NCBI GenBank assembly: GCA_001936135.1
Contig: CP012813.1
Span: 1,984,001 to 2,048,000 of the forward strand
Direction of reading: 5' to 3'
Length of the DNA: 64,000 nt
DNA from: Saccharomycopsis fibuligera x Saccharomycopsis cf. fibuligera
Taxonomy: Eukaryota; Ascomycota; Saccharomycetes; Ascoideales; Saccharomycopsidaceae
Within the stretch, counting starts at the first letter, position 1. Each line of letters begins with the position of its first letter. Shown here piece by piece: positions 33,651 to 44,338 of the stretch. Both the position numbers and the translations under genes were made by a program. The notes beneath the pieces are model-generated. The model made no database searches, was not told the DNA's origin, and was given only the letters and a program-made list of their open reading frames with translations.

Positions 33651-34195
33651 CACTTGTTGTTGTTACCAGATTTTATAAATGTTCCGCTAGATTGGTTTCC
33701 AACTCCCTTAAACCTTGAAAACTCTTTCTTCCCTAAAAATAATTTGCCGATAGTATTTTTGATGACGTATCTAAAGATATATCTATCATGTTAGAAATGC
33801 GCACTAATTTTACCCATCCTGCAGTAACGCAAAGCCAAAAGCTCAATTGAGTACTTGAAAATAAATAGTGGCAGCGTATTTAAGATTTCGGTGGGATATA
33901 TTTTTATATTTATGTGCAAATGCTAATTTTGAACATGTCATCTAGGCATGTTGATGTAAATGCGTCAACAGAGATTCGCTGTCTTTGCTTTTTTAAGCCT
34001 GCTTAGGCCTGCAGAGCTTTAGTGCAAATATTGATGCTGCTAAACGGGTTTTGTAAGTATTTTACCCCTGAATAATGTTGCTTATTGAAATTGGTCTCTC
34101 TGATGTAGCCCATGTGCTTGACCATACCATGGAATTGTAACAGTAATGGATTAAAAAAAAAAGTTAACTGTGTCCTGGTTGGTCCTGAGCATTGT

Positions 34196-34197
<2 letters not shown>

Positions 34198-34227
<30 letters not shown>
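34198..34227. repeat. A30 homopolymer
   Basis: Uninterrupted A run in convergent intergenic DNA. Confidence 0.95.
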
Positions 34228-34231
<4 letters not shown>

Positions 34232-34876
34232 AAACATTTGGTGTTCTAGCTCTTATGTTTTACAACGTTAGTTTCCATGCATACTGCTAAAAGCGTGCTA
34301 AGTTTTAGCTTTTCTTTAGTACACATTCGTGAAATTAACCATTTAGAAAGCAAAACGCAAAGTATATATATTTCCATCAAAAGCTGTTACCGTAGTAAGT
34401 CCACTAAATTACTCTTTTTTTTCATAGTTCAGAATTAAGAGAAAGTTATGACACTAACTTTAAATCTAGGGATAATAAATATCATTTGCATGGGGTGTCA
34501 CCCAGGAAAGAATAAAAAAGCTACTGGCAGATAACTATGTGTCTTGTTGGGAAAGAAGGGAAGTGAAGAAACAAACCAGAAAATAACGTTAAAAAAAAAA
34601 AAGAAAGAAAAAGAACATAGCAGAATAGTCATAACTTCTGCTGCGGATGTATTTCTTCTATCAAGAAAATTTGAGCAGAAAAAAAAACAGTGAGAAACAA
34701 AATACTTTGTAGAAAACGGATTCACAATAAAACCTGGTAAAAGCAAACATTAACAAAATGAACAGGAAGAAAGCAAAAAAAGGGAAGAGAAAAAGAAAGA
34801 AAAGTACCACATCAGATAGTGACTTCTAAATGAGTTGATAAAGAAATTATAATTGCAGAAATTCAATTGAGCCAGC

Positions 34877-35863
34877 TTATTCGTAATAGTTGTTTGGAAG
34901 TGGGGCCAAGAATGATTCGCCAAAGAACGACTTGTAGTCTTCAATAGGGTCGAAGTAAGTAGTATCATTATCAAGACACATATCGCCACCTGTTTTACCA
35001 ATATGAGGACAATGGACATCTGGTCTGAATGGCAACATCACTTGATGAATGTTTCTGCAAAAAATGGTATTTCTACCACCTTCATAACCTTTACCTAATC
35101 TGACACCACTCAAGAATGTTTGACATTCATCGAAAGATTCATATTGTTGATTGGTACCATTGCAGTAGTTTTGGTGGATTTTGCAAATAGACTCAATGGC
35201 ACTTTTCTTGACTAATTGTTCACCAGTAAGGTTAGCTTGAGGATATTGGGCCACTAATGCTTTACCGACAACTTCATTTGTAAGATCATAAGCTCTGTCA
35301 AAGTTTCTGAAAGAAGAGTCATATTCAGAGATGGCGAAACTATCATTTCTTGGTTCAACTCTAAACCAAATGTCTAATTGGATTGGCAAAGTGAAGTTTA
35401 ATTGATCGAAAAAGAAATCAACAGTGGCAGTACCTGAAATAACATCGCCACTGTGGGCAAAGTTTGTCACAGTGTAGTTTTGAGAGAGACCAATCATCAA
35501 AAAGTCAACTTGAGTAATGTTGGAAAACAAACCAAAAATATACTCGGTATTCAATTCAACGCCTTCGAAATTTCTGGTCAAAGAGATTCTGCCTCTAGAG
35601 TTCTCAGTGAAGAAACTCGAATTAACGGCTTTAGCCTGAATTTGGTTAGCCGGGAACAAGAACGAATCAAAGAATTCTTTAAAAAACTTGAAAGTTTTAT
35701 CTTCAGTATATTCATTGACAGGGGTTCCTGAGGCCGTTGGCGGTGAAGGTGGAGATGATGGTGAATAGAATGAAAGGCCGGAAGCACCATGCTGGCCAAT
35801 TGGGCTAGCATTGGCAGCTAAGCAAAGCGATATAAAGATAACAGAGAAGAATTTAAGAAACAT
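34877..35863 (-). CDS. Secreted glycoprotein, 328 aa, unknown function
   Basis: Signal peptide about 1-19 (MFLKFFSVIFISLCLAANA), then a Ser/Pro-rich spacer (28-48). The globular part is rich in N-glycosylation sequons (NSS, NIT, NYT, NFT, NDS, NLT, NGT, NDT). The C-terminal third has evenly placed cysteines (ESICKIHQNYC, DECQTF, IFCRNIHQ, VHCPHIGKTGGDMCLDN) suggesting disulfides. That block looks like a conserved fungal extracellular domain, but I cannot name it. The protein has no GPI tail. It is strongly expressed by codon bias (TTG, AGA, GGT). The 3.7 kb upstream is gene-free, giving room for complex regulation. Confidence 0.85.
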   Translation of the reverse strand: MFLKFFSVIFISLCLAANASPIGQHGASGLSFYSPSSPPSPPTASGTPVNEYTEDKTFKFFKEFFDSFLFPANQIQAKAVNSSFFTENSRGRISLTRNFEGVELNTEYIFGLFSNITQVDFLMIGLSQNYTVTNFAHSGDVISGTATVDFFFDQLNFTLPIQLDIWFRVEPRNDSFAISEYDSSFRNFDRAYDLTNEVVGKALVAQYPQANLTGEQLVKKSAIESICKIHQNYCNGTNQQYESFDECQTFLSGVRLGKGYEGGRNTIFCRNIHQVMLPFRPDVHCPHIGKTGGDMCLDNDTTYFDPIEDYKSFFGESFLAPLPNNYYE

Positions 35864-38800
35864 TTTTGGGAATTGTGATGTTTTTTAACCGACTATCTTG
35901 GTCTTGTTGGTATTCACTGAAGCGGGGTATAAAAGATATTTTTGGTTTTTTTTCTTTTTGCAACAAAATGTGTACCGGCTTATTTCCTCACCATATACTT
36001 TTTGTCTATTCTCAAAACGTGAAGCTAAAAGAACAACAGAATGTCGGAGATGTTGTTGTCAATACTTTTTTGGCTGGACAATATTTTTAAATATTTTCTT
36101 TTTAACTTCTAATTTCTATCATTCGTACCAATGAAACTAGTGGCGTCAGGGTTGCTTAAATACTATTGTAATCGAGTGCGGGTTAACAAGTGGTACCAAA
36201 CAAAACGAACAAGATCCGAGTAGACCACATACAACATTTCTATTGTTCGACAATCGTTCATGACAGACTAAAGTGCTCGGCGTTTTTAGAAGATCCTGCA
36301 TCTGGCACTCGACGCGCAGTATACGTATGCGGCAGTCACGTTAGCGCGTGCAATAAAGTAGCTGAATATCTTACATGCAGTAGGCCAGCTGTGCCCTGGT
36401 GAGCTTTTGTACTCAGTATAAAAGCTTCTTATCTTTTAGCATGTAAAATACACTTTTTGGAGAGCCGATACAGCGAAAAACGAGAAAAAAAAGATTGAAG
36501 GGCATTACAAACTTAAAACTGGAAAAAGCACCGCCCTGTATATTACCATATCATCCGCACAATCAAATAATAGACATTGAAGTTAGGTTATAAACGCCTT
36601 TGGTTGAGTTGGTTATCCGCTGCACTTGGATGCAGTGACGGCCGCGAGGATCCGCTTTTGGTGAGTTTTGGGTATTTTTCGGGCGGTTGGCTTGCTTTAT
36701 GCAACCTGCATATTATGCATCTATCATCGATTACATGTAGCATATTATAATTAGAGGTCACCCTGTCGCTGTTATTGTTGGTCGTATTTTGGTCAATACG
36801 TTAGAGATTAAATCAGGCAACAACGTTCGTCGGCAAATTCTAGTTAATTAAAAACTCAAAACATTGGTGAGTACTGCTTCGTTGCGTTTTCCTCTATGAC
36901 TAAAAGCGCTGGGAGCTAAAAAATAGTTTATCAACGAGTATATGTATTTGCTGTTTTGCTTTTCAGTGAAATTTCACCTATTTATATACCTCCTTCCTCT
37001 GTGTGGTGTTGAGATTTACTTGCCAAATATTGTATTCTTGTGGATTTGTGAAACTTCAGCTACACATACGTGAAGCTGCAGAACCTAGCACTCAAGACTG
37101 ACTGGGACGTTGTTTCTGCTCCACTGTGAACTGCAGGGATGACATATTACATGGTATACAAACAATTATAGCACATTACGGATTAAGAAAAAAACTCATA
37201 AAACCCTCTCAACCAGAAAAATTGTCAAGTTAATATGATATTCAATTGCTCACTTGTATACAACTATGTTCTTTCCTTGATTTTCTTTTGTAATTTTTTT
37301 CTTTTACTGTTCCTAAGCAGAGATGTTTTTCAATGCGTCCGTATCATGCAACCGTGAGAGGACGATCTGGCGAATCTCATTTTTTTTTTATAAGTTGAGT
37401 TGGTTCTACTAAAAGTTTTCAGACGGATTTTCGGGGAATGAGACCATGCTTATGTGTGGTTGCATGCAATACAACCATCAGTGTTGCTTCATTTTATTTA
37501 CTATTTTTTTTTTTTTTTTTCGTATGACAGGCTTTCCTGTTGTTGTTTTTTGCTTAATGCCACACTGAACTGCTTTATATAGCAAGTTTTTCTACACTCT
37601 TTCAATTGATCGGCTGCAATAGCAAAGCCTCAATTAAGAACATTTGCCCACCTCAAAATGTATGTACTTCCAAACTATGTCTTAAAACTTGCAGTGTTTG
37701 ATTTTGATTGTATGGAAAGGTGTGCTGGTCAAGCTGTAAAAATAAACTAAATTCTTTTTCGCATTAGAGGAGAAGAGGGCGCTAAAGGTCCGATAGAGCT
37801 TTCAATTTAGTGTATAAAGTTCCTACAATGATCTAATATATTGCGAGAAAAAAAAAAAAAAAAAAGAAGGCAATGTGCTGACCGTAATTTCGCTTAGGTT
37901 CATACCAAATTCGCTCACTACATAGACAACTAGCGTATAGATGAACTAACAACTAATGTCGGAAATGAGCCGCAGACAAAATAAAATTAACGGTTAACGG
38001 TTATACAACTTTGCTTCGAATGTAGAAGGCTAGTAAAATCTATTAGAGTTAAGGTTATTATAGTCATTGGCGAGCAGAGTCAAAACAAAACTTATTGAAC
38101 AAACATCAAAAGAATGTACTTGTCAAACAAATGCTTAGTGATCGTATACTGTAGCGACAATTGAAACATAGTAATGCAAAAAAAAGAAAATCAAAACTAT
38201 GTATTTTTAGCATTGGTATTCGATGTTGATCTGCCAAACATTTTACAAGCCGGCAACCCGCATACACCGAGGCCATGCCATGTCGAAGATCCGTACGTTA
38301 GAAAATCACTACCACCGCTACGCTACACTGCCGAAAGAATGGTAAGATTGTAGAATGCAGCTTTATAGCTTTAATTGAGACAATAGATCTGCTGCTGGAA
38401 AAGCGCATCGATGATATTCCTCATAGTTGAGAAATGGCCCCTGATATATACAGATCTCACATATTGGTCTAATTTTTTCTTTTTTTTTTTTTTTTTTTAG
38501 ACATTAGTGCCCAGCATATCTGTAGCTCGACTTTTCGGTTATTCCAAGCCGTAATGTTCTGCAAATCTTGAGGTTTTTGTGCCCTTCAAAATGAAAATTC
38601 GGCACAAGTACCAAAACATAAGGACACGCAACATGCTAAAGTATATTATTATTATTTACTGATCATTTGAAATCGCAAGACACTTAGCCGATAACTACAA
38701 CTTCAGCTGCAGAGGATACGACAAAGAATTTCTGAGATTGCCGTATAATACCTTGTTGACTCTGCCATATTTCATAATCTTGTGTGACTTGTTTGTTTAA

Positions 38801-38905
38801 ATTTTTCAATCTCCAAAAAAAGCTCCTTTTTATAAGTTGTGAAGAAGAGAGTGGTGATCTTGATGTTTGAAAAAGTCTTTTAGCTCTTCGGGTTTCAAAG
38901 ATATC

Positions 38906-38951
<46 letters not shown>

Positions 38952-39573
38952 GTAACTAACACCTTATTGGCAATTATCAGTAGTTTTTTTTTATATTTAG
39001 TAAAAATCTAATTCAAAAAAGAAAAAAGAAAAGTAATTAAACATAGAAACAATTATTTATCTCTCAACAGAAAACTACGACCAAATCAACTCTAATAAAA
39101 ATAGAATATATCAAAAACCATCTGTTTTCAAAAGAATCTATAATCTGGAAAGATATTTATAGAACATTAGGCTAGCAATTAGGGAAGTTTGGATAATTTA
39201 AAGAAAGCTTTTCTTTGGTGCAGGCCATTTTTCATATTGATGACTTGAGATGGGTGCAGGATGCACTGATCTATTTTTCGTGTTTCAAAATTTTCTTTAC
39301 AATTCACTCTAGCAAGAAAAAAAGTTTTTTTTTTTTTTTTTTTTTTTTCAAATCAAGCTTTGGGTATTACACAATAATATAACATTAGATTAAATAAAGT
39401 TTTATGACAAACAAAAAGAGAAGGAAAAAAACACAAGCAGGCAGCTTCCACTTAAACCTTTTTTTTCCCTGTAATTATTATTACTATTATTATTTAATCA
39501 AAATAAATTTTCATTTTAATAAAAGAAAAGATAGAAAAAAGCCTTTAATAATCAATTAATACACACATACTAC
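35864..39573. other. Longest gene-free region of the window (3.7 kb)
   Basis: Between the secreted-protein promoter and the RPL7 3' end. It includes a T43 run (38908-38950), other T/A tracts (37507-37520, 37849-37865, 38478-38499, 39325-39348) and a small GC-rich patch at about 36590-36680. No credible ORF: the longest frames are simple-repeat translations or start with GTG. Confidence 0.6.
38908..38950. repeat. T43 homopolymer
   Basis: Longest homopolymer in the window. Confidence 0.95.
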
Positions 39574-41191
39574 TTAGTTCATAGCTTTAACTAATTGGTT
39601 GATGAATTCTTCACGGTTACCGAAAGAACCACCTTGGATAAAGTGCTTGAATTTTCTGTCAACACCCCAACCACCGTTTGGATTAGACAATTTGAATGGC
39701 CACAAGAAGTTGTTAGCTTGTTTGAAGTTTGGACCAACAGAGTAGATTTCGTGAACCAAGTCTTCAATAGATTGGATACCGTATTTACCCAAGTTAGCTT
39801 CAATGAGAGCGTTGTCACTCAAAGCAATTCTTTGCTTGTTGATCTTACCGAAACCTCTCTTGTAGATCAATTTTCTAACGGTAGCCAAAGATGGGTAACC
39901 GTAAGCAACGTATGGTTCAACCAACTTCAACAATTCTCTGGTAGCCTTAGTGACTTTGACGAAAACACCAGCGTTGATTTGCAACAATCTCAACAATTGT
40001 AAAATCTTTCTTGGCTTTGGTGGAATCTTGTTAATACCCTTGATTCTAACAACGAAAACCAATCTGGATTCACCTGGAACAAAGAAAGAACCAGAAGCAG
40101 CAGCTTCCTTTCTAGCAGCAGCAACTTTCTTCAATTCATTCTTGTATTCTTCTTCGTAAGCAGCAGTTCTCTTAACGATAGCGTCTCTCTTGGCTCTGTT
40201 GGCCTAAAATAAAACATGTTAGTAACTAAAATAATTTCAAAATAATTATCAAATCCAAAGATGGTTACAACTAGTTTTTATTTTTTTCTAATCCCGTTCT
40301 TGGAAAAACCTATTTTTTATTTTCAATGTCAGTCCCGAAAGATGGTTAACGTTAAGACAGCATAGCCGTAGCTAGTCTAACAAAATGGTATGGTTTTCAT
40401 CACTTTGAAAAATGTTTAAAAGATTTTTGTTGGGTTTATAATTGTAACCACTCTTTGAATGTGTGCAATGAAGCATTTAATACATACGGCTCTTCTCTTT
40501 TGTTTAGATTCAGCCAAGTCCTTGGAGTTCTTGTCCAAAGCCTTGCTCTTCTTCAACAAGGTTTCTGGAGGCAAGATAGCATCAGCCTTAATAACTGGTC
40601 TAAAATAGGAGTTAGTATTTCAAGTTACTACAAAGAGTTTGCAGTGGAGATAGACTAATAAGTGTAGATAATTTGAGGCCATCAAATACAGTGCATGCTA
40701 ATGACTGTAAATCTTTTGTTTTTAATTCTGATCAATGTACTTTGTGTTGGTTTTTATAAAATTGTTCTACTTAGAATCTGGTTTTCTCATCCTTCCTTGA
40801 AAATAAAAAACTTGTTTGTTGTTTGAGCAGTAGAACTTAGCTACTGTGCATTGCTTAATAATTTGTTGTGCTTTATTTCAACCCTGATGATTGACAAGAT
40901 CGTTGTATGACCATAATAATAACTAAATAACAGTTTTTCAATACCTTCATATAATCATTCAAATATTAGGATTTTATGATGATGTACAGTTGTCTCATTC
41001 TTTGAAGAAGGTTTCAGACTGTTCATTTGATACTGTATCTGTTGATAAATTTTCTCTATTGGACTTTCATTTGATGACCATATGATGCCACCACGATATC
41101 CACACTCATTCAATCCTCGCAACAACGAAAGTGAAATGTCTCTATCGTTTGCTGAATGAATCACTTACTGTTTAGGAGTTGATTTAGCCAT
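39574..41191 (-). CDS. RPL7: 60S ribosomal protein uL30 (L7), three exons
   Basis: Exon 1 is 41191-41169 (23 nt; donor GTAAGT), exon 2 40599-40488 and exon 3 40203-39574. Intron 1 is 569 nt and intron 2 284 nt; both have TACTAAC near a TTTTAG acceptor, and the second donor is GTATGT. The phases agree and give 254 residues starting [15 protein letters not shown]. Core matches: [51 protein letters not shown], the near-universal [30 protein letters not shown] and [21 protein letters not shown]. Two introns match the Saccharomyces RPL7 genes. Intron 2 hosts a C/D snoRNA. Extreme codon bias, as expected. Confidence 0.97.
40319..40413 (-). ncRNA. C/D-box snoRNA in RPL7 intron 2 (snR39/snR39B/snR59-like)
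   Basis: Reading the minus strand, box C GTGATGA (40403-40397) and box D CTGA (40332-40329) are about 65 nt apart and enclosed by a 7-bp terminal stem (TTTTCAA with TTGAAAA). Upstream of box D the guide ACCATCTTTCGGG is complementary to CCCGAAAGATGGT of 25S rRNA, the segment carrying G805 and A807 in Saccharomyces. By the box D+5 rule the paired nucleotide is the G (G805-equivalent). In Saccharomyces, snoRNAs for this site (snR39, snR59) are also housed in RPL7 introns, so host and target are both conserved. Confidence 0.9.
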
Positions 41192-41845
41192 TTTTGATCT
41201 TGTTGCTATATTATATGCTTTCCTTTCCTATCAAGTGGGTCAAGAAACTCTTGAGATAAAATATTACAACAGTATATTTTTCAAACTTTTTTTTTTCTCT
41301 CGCTCACGGTACTAACTCCCCTACAATTGGCAGTCAGTTTTTTTTTTTTTTCGCTCGTCCGCATGGGCGCTGCCTCACTCGCTCACTCACGCACACTACG
41401 ACAGGCGCTGCAAGGCGGGCAACGACTGAAAACTAGTCGTTTATCACGTGTCAATAACTTCTGCTTTTTTTCTTCTTTTTTTGGCTGCGAGACAGGGTCA
41501 TGTGCTCCAGTGACTGTGTGGCGATCAGTGGAAACCATCAGGCGACACTCATGTGATATAAACTAATAGCCCTGAAATATAAATAGCCCTTTTTATGGTT
41601 CACTGTTTGTCATGCATAACCTCTGTATCCATACTGATAGCTCAATTCAGTACTTTACATGTGTTGAATAATAAGCTTATTATGGGATTCTGTATTCAAG
41701 TCAATTAATCCAAACAATAACAGCTTTCACAGTTTATAAAAATGTACAATTTACTCAACTCGTATTACTACAACACCTATAAGTGCAGATATCATAGCAT
41801 TCATTATTACTAGGTGAAACTCGATCTATATATATGCCATCGCCC
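41192..41845. other. RPL7 promoter / MMS4 3' flank
   Basis: 654 bp with a CACGTG at 41445-41450 and a T-rich block at 41337-41351. No gene. Confidence 0.6.
41445..41450. promoter_or_regulatory. CACGTG element upstream of RPL7
   Basis: Perfect Cbf1-type palindrome 254 bp before the RPL7 start. In Candida albicans, Cbf1 together with Tbf1 is reported at ribosomal protein promoters, so the placement is sensible. Confidence 0.5.
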
Positions 41846-44338
41846 TCAGTCATCCATAAGCAAGTTGTCTGGATCATCAGATTTGAACAAATTTACCAAC
41901 AAACTATCAACTCTCGAATTTACCAATTGTCGACCATTATAATCTCTTCCAAGAGTATTACGACTTGTCGTGGCATTGTATAGTTTCAATATAGTAGGAT
42001 ATTTGTCCACAATTTGTTTGGACTGCGTTGCAGAAACATATTTGAATTGTTGTAATGCAAGTTTCAAGCTATCTTGTGGTGTATCACCACTCTTTATTGG
42101 ACCAAATTCATTGAAGAATGAATTCTTCTTCCATGCAATGTGATCGTAAAATTGCTGCCCAACAGAAAATGTGAAACTTTTCAACCACATGAGTAAATCG
42201 GCAGTACTGTTAATTGTGAATGCGTAAACATTGTGCTCAATTTGTGTTTCTAAAACTATCGATTCTATTTCATCAACAGTTAAATTGAGTTCGTCAGTTA
42301 AAGCATTTCTTTTTCTTCTCTTTCTTTGTTGTTGCTGTTCAGTTGCTTGAAGCGCTTCCAGCTCCTCTCTGCTCATATAGTTTCGCACTCTATTGACATA
42401 TTCTTGATTTCGCTTTCTCTTGATTTTTGAGATGAAATTATCATAACCTTTTAATATCAACACTACTTGTTTAAACACTGCAGGAACGAATTGTTTTTTA
42501 AAATTGGCTAGTTCAATTAAAAACTCTTTGCTTTGGTAGCTGCAAATAAAATCTTCCGCATTATAGAAAATCCCCACCACATCTTCTAGTACATTGACAG
42601 GCCCATCCAAAGGTAGAAAACAACTATACGTATCGCTAAACACTTTATCTGTTATCCTGCTCCAAGTAATTAATTTGAATTTGGTAGTTAATATGGAAAG
42701 TTGAACATTTTTGTCCGAAATTTCAACACCTTGAAGGCTCTGTCTCTCAATATGCTCAAGAGTTGAAATGTGTTCTTTAAGCACTTGAGCCAATTCAATC
42801 TCGCGAATTTTACTTGGATCGAATTGCAGCATGAGGGTATCTTTAGTGGCTCCCAATTGCTTTATAATTTCTGCATCAGCGTTCAAAATCATTTCCGCAC
42901 TGATTTCAGCCTTGTTTCTTTTGGTCTTATTAGCTTGAGTTAATACTTTTTTGGTGAATTGAGAAAGATAATTATCATGGCCATCCATATACGCATTTGT
43001 GTTTACCTTTGAGGATGGTTGTTTGGTAATATTAGGATATGTTCTGCTTTTCCTCACTGCTTTGGAATTGGATTTGGACTCAGCTCTTACAGGAGAAATA
43101 TCCAAGAAACTAATATCAGTGCTGTCAATAGGATCACTAGGTAATGAACTTGAAAATAATTGAAGCGTTGCGCCGCACTTTGTAGATGATAAAGGCCGTT
43201 TTGTTTTGGATTCTGGGAGCTTCGGCTTGTTTGATCGAAAAATTATATCATTATCCTCCTCTGATAATTCATTTCCGCTACTAAGTAGCTCAACCAATTC
43301 ATGTTTTGCTTCTGGCTTTTTCTTAAGCACAGACTGGCTATTGATACGGTCCTCAATAAGTTGTTCAAAAGTAGGTAACTGACTCCCCGCTGTGCTAATA
43401 TTACGCCTAAAAGAACTCTTGCGTTCTCGAAAATCAATCCCAAGTTCTTCATCATCACTACTGGAATCAAAAGGTAATCGATTATGTGCTTTAGTTTCTT
43501 CTTGAGTAATTTTCACTGGCTGTGTATTTTCAGGCCAACTTGACATGAGATCCAAAGAACTATTGGCTTTGATTGGTGAAAGCGGATTACTGGAAATGAT
43601 ATTATTTTCAGATTCCATTGGTTTCGATTTGGATCTCTGTGTATTTGAAACATGTGGCGTATTGACTTCATCATCATTAAAGCTGGTCTGAGAGCTTGAA
43701 AGAAATAATTTCTCATTGGAATAAGCATTACTTGAAATTCCTTTAGATGTTGTATTGTTATCTGTGCTTATTTTTGCAACTCTCTTTTTAACTGGAGTAG
43801 ATACCCAGCCAATGGTCGCCGCAGGTTCCTTTGATGTTAAAAATTGTGAATTATTTAAAGACGCTGATATTTTTTGCTTATCAGCTCGCTGTTTATCTAA
43901 TTCATCAAGTTGCCAATCAACGGAGTCGTCACTCAAAAAATCATCAATCATATTGGTTCTTGAATGTTTTTCTTTACTGGTATTGTCAAATAAACTATGT
44001 CTGCTGCTGTCTTCGGGGCCTTCGTTATGACCGTTTTTGTCTTCATTAGCAAAAAGGCTATTGTGGGGTTTAGACCCATCCAAATTCCTGCTCTTCCTAG
44101 CAAATTGATTTTTTGAGTTTTCAATACGAGCATCGAATGGCAGCTCACTAACTTGCAAATCATCATCTTCATCGCTAGCTAAAATGTCATCTACGTTATA
44201 AATGCAGGGTTCGGCGCTTGGCTTAATGTTGTTATTTTTCGTCTTGGTTTTGATACTGTTGGGTTTTGTATGAATTGTGATATCATCATTTTGTGGATCA
44301 TCATCAAGTAACTCTATCACCAGTATGCTGCTGTCCAT
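41846..44338 (-). CDS. MMS4: Structure-specific endonuclease subunit Mms4/Eme1
   Basis: 830 residues (Saccharomyces Mms4 691). The N-terminal half is Ser/Asp/Asn-rich and disordered, with many acidic patches and SP sites, as expected of a phosphoregulated Mms4. From about residue 480 the ERCC4-like nuclease fold appears (LMLQFDPSKIREIELAQVLKEHI, then ILTTKFKLITWSR). It lacks the catalytic ERKxxD motif, as the non-catalytic partner of Mus81 should. A Lys/Arg block RKRRKRNALTDELNLTVDEIESIVLETQIEHNV and a C-terminal helix-hairpin-helix-like region with GPIKSGDTPQDSLKLALQQFKYVSATQSKQIVDKYPT follow. It acts in resolving recombination intermediates. The assignment rests on layout and motif memory. 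Confidence 0.82.
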   Translation of the reverse strand: MDSSILVIELLDDDPQNDDITIHTKPNSIKTKTKNNNIKPSAEPCIYNVDDILASDEDDDLQVSELPFDARIENSKNQFARKSRNLDGSKPHNSLFANEDKNGHNEGPEDSSRHSLFDNTSKEKHSRTNMIDDFLSDDSVDWQLDELDKQRADKQKISASLNNSQFLTSKEPAATIGWVSTPVKKRVAKISTDNNTTSKGISSNAYSNEKLFLSSSQTSFNDDEVNTPHVSNTQRSKSKPMESENNIISSNPLSPIKANSSLDLMSSWPENTQPVKITQEETKAHNRLPFDSSSDDEELGIDFRERKSSFRRNISTAGSQLPTFEQLIEDRINSQSVLKKKPEAKHELVELLSSGNELSEEDNDIIFRSNKPKLPESKTKRPLSSTKCGATLQLFSSSLPSDPIDSTDISFLDISPVRAESKSNSKAVRKSRTYPNITKQPSSKVNTNAYMDGHDNYLSQFTKKVLTQANKTKRNKAEISAEMILNADAEIIKQLGATKDTLMLQFDPSKIREIELAQVLKEHISTLEHIERQSLQGVEISDKNVQLSILTTKFKLITWSRITDKVFSDTYSCFLPLDGPVNVLEDVVGIFYNAEDFICSYQSKEFLIELANFKKQFVPAVFKQVVLILKGYDNFISKIKRKRNQEYVNRVRNYMSREELEALQATEQQQQRKRRKRNALTDELNLTVDEIESIVLETQIEHNVYAFTINSTADLLMWLKSFTFSVGQQFYDHIAWKKNSFFNEFGPIKSGDTPQDSLKLALQQFKYVSATQSKQIVDKYPTILKLYNATTSRNTLGRDYNGRQLVNSRVDSLLVNLFKSDDPDNLLMDD

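Larger units (their letters stand above)
33312..34876. other. Convergent intergenic with overlapping short antisense frames
   Basis: 1.56 kb. A 76-codon leftward frame (33420-33650) overlaps a 61-codon rightward one (33609-33794). An A30 run lies at 34198-34227. No recognised gene. Confidence 0.55.

Noticed and set aside
36590-36680. tRNA gene
   Set aside because: A-box-like sequence but no B box and no cloverleaf pairing in either orientation.
40955-41164. 69-codon frame inside RPL7 intron 1
   Set aside because: Starts only with GTG and lies within a well-defined intron; likely chance.
40600-41168. Second snoRNA in RPL7 intron 1
   Set aside because: No matching box C and box D pair on the transcribed strand.
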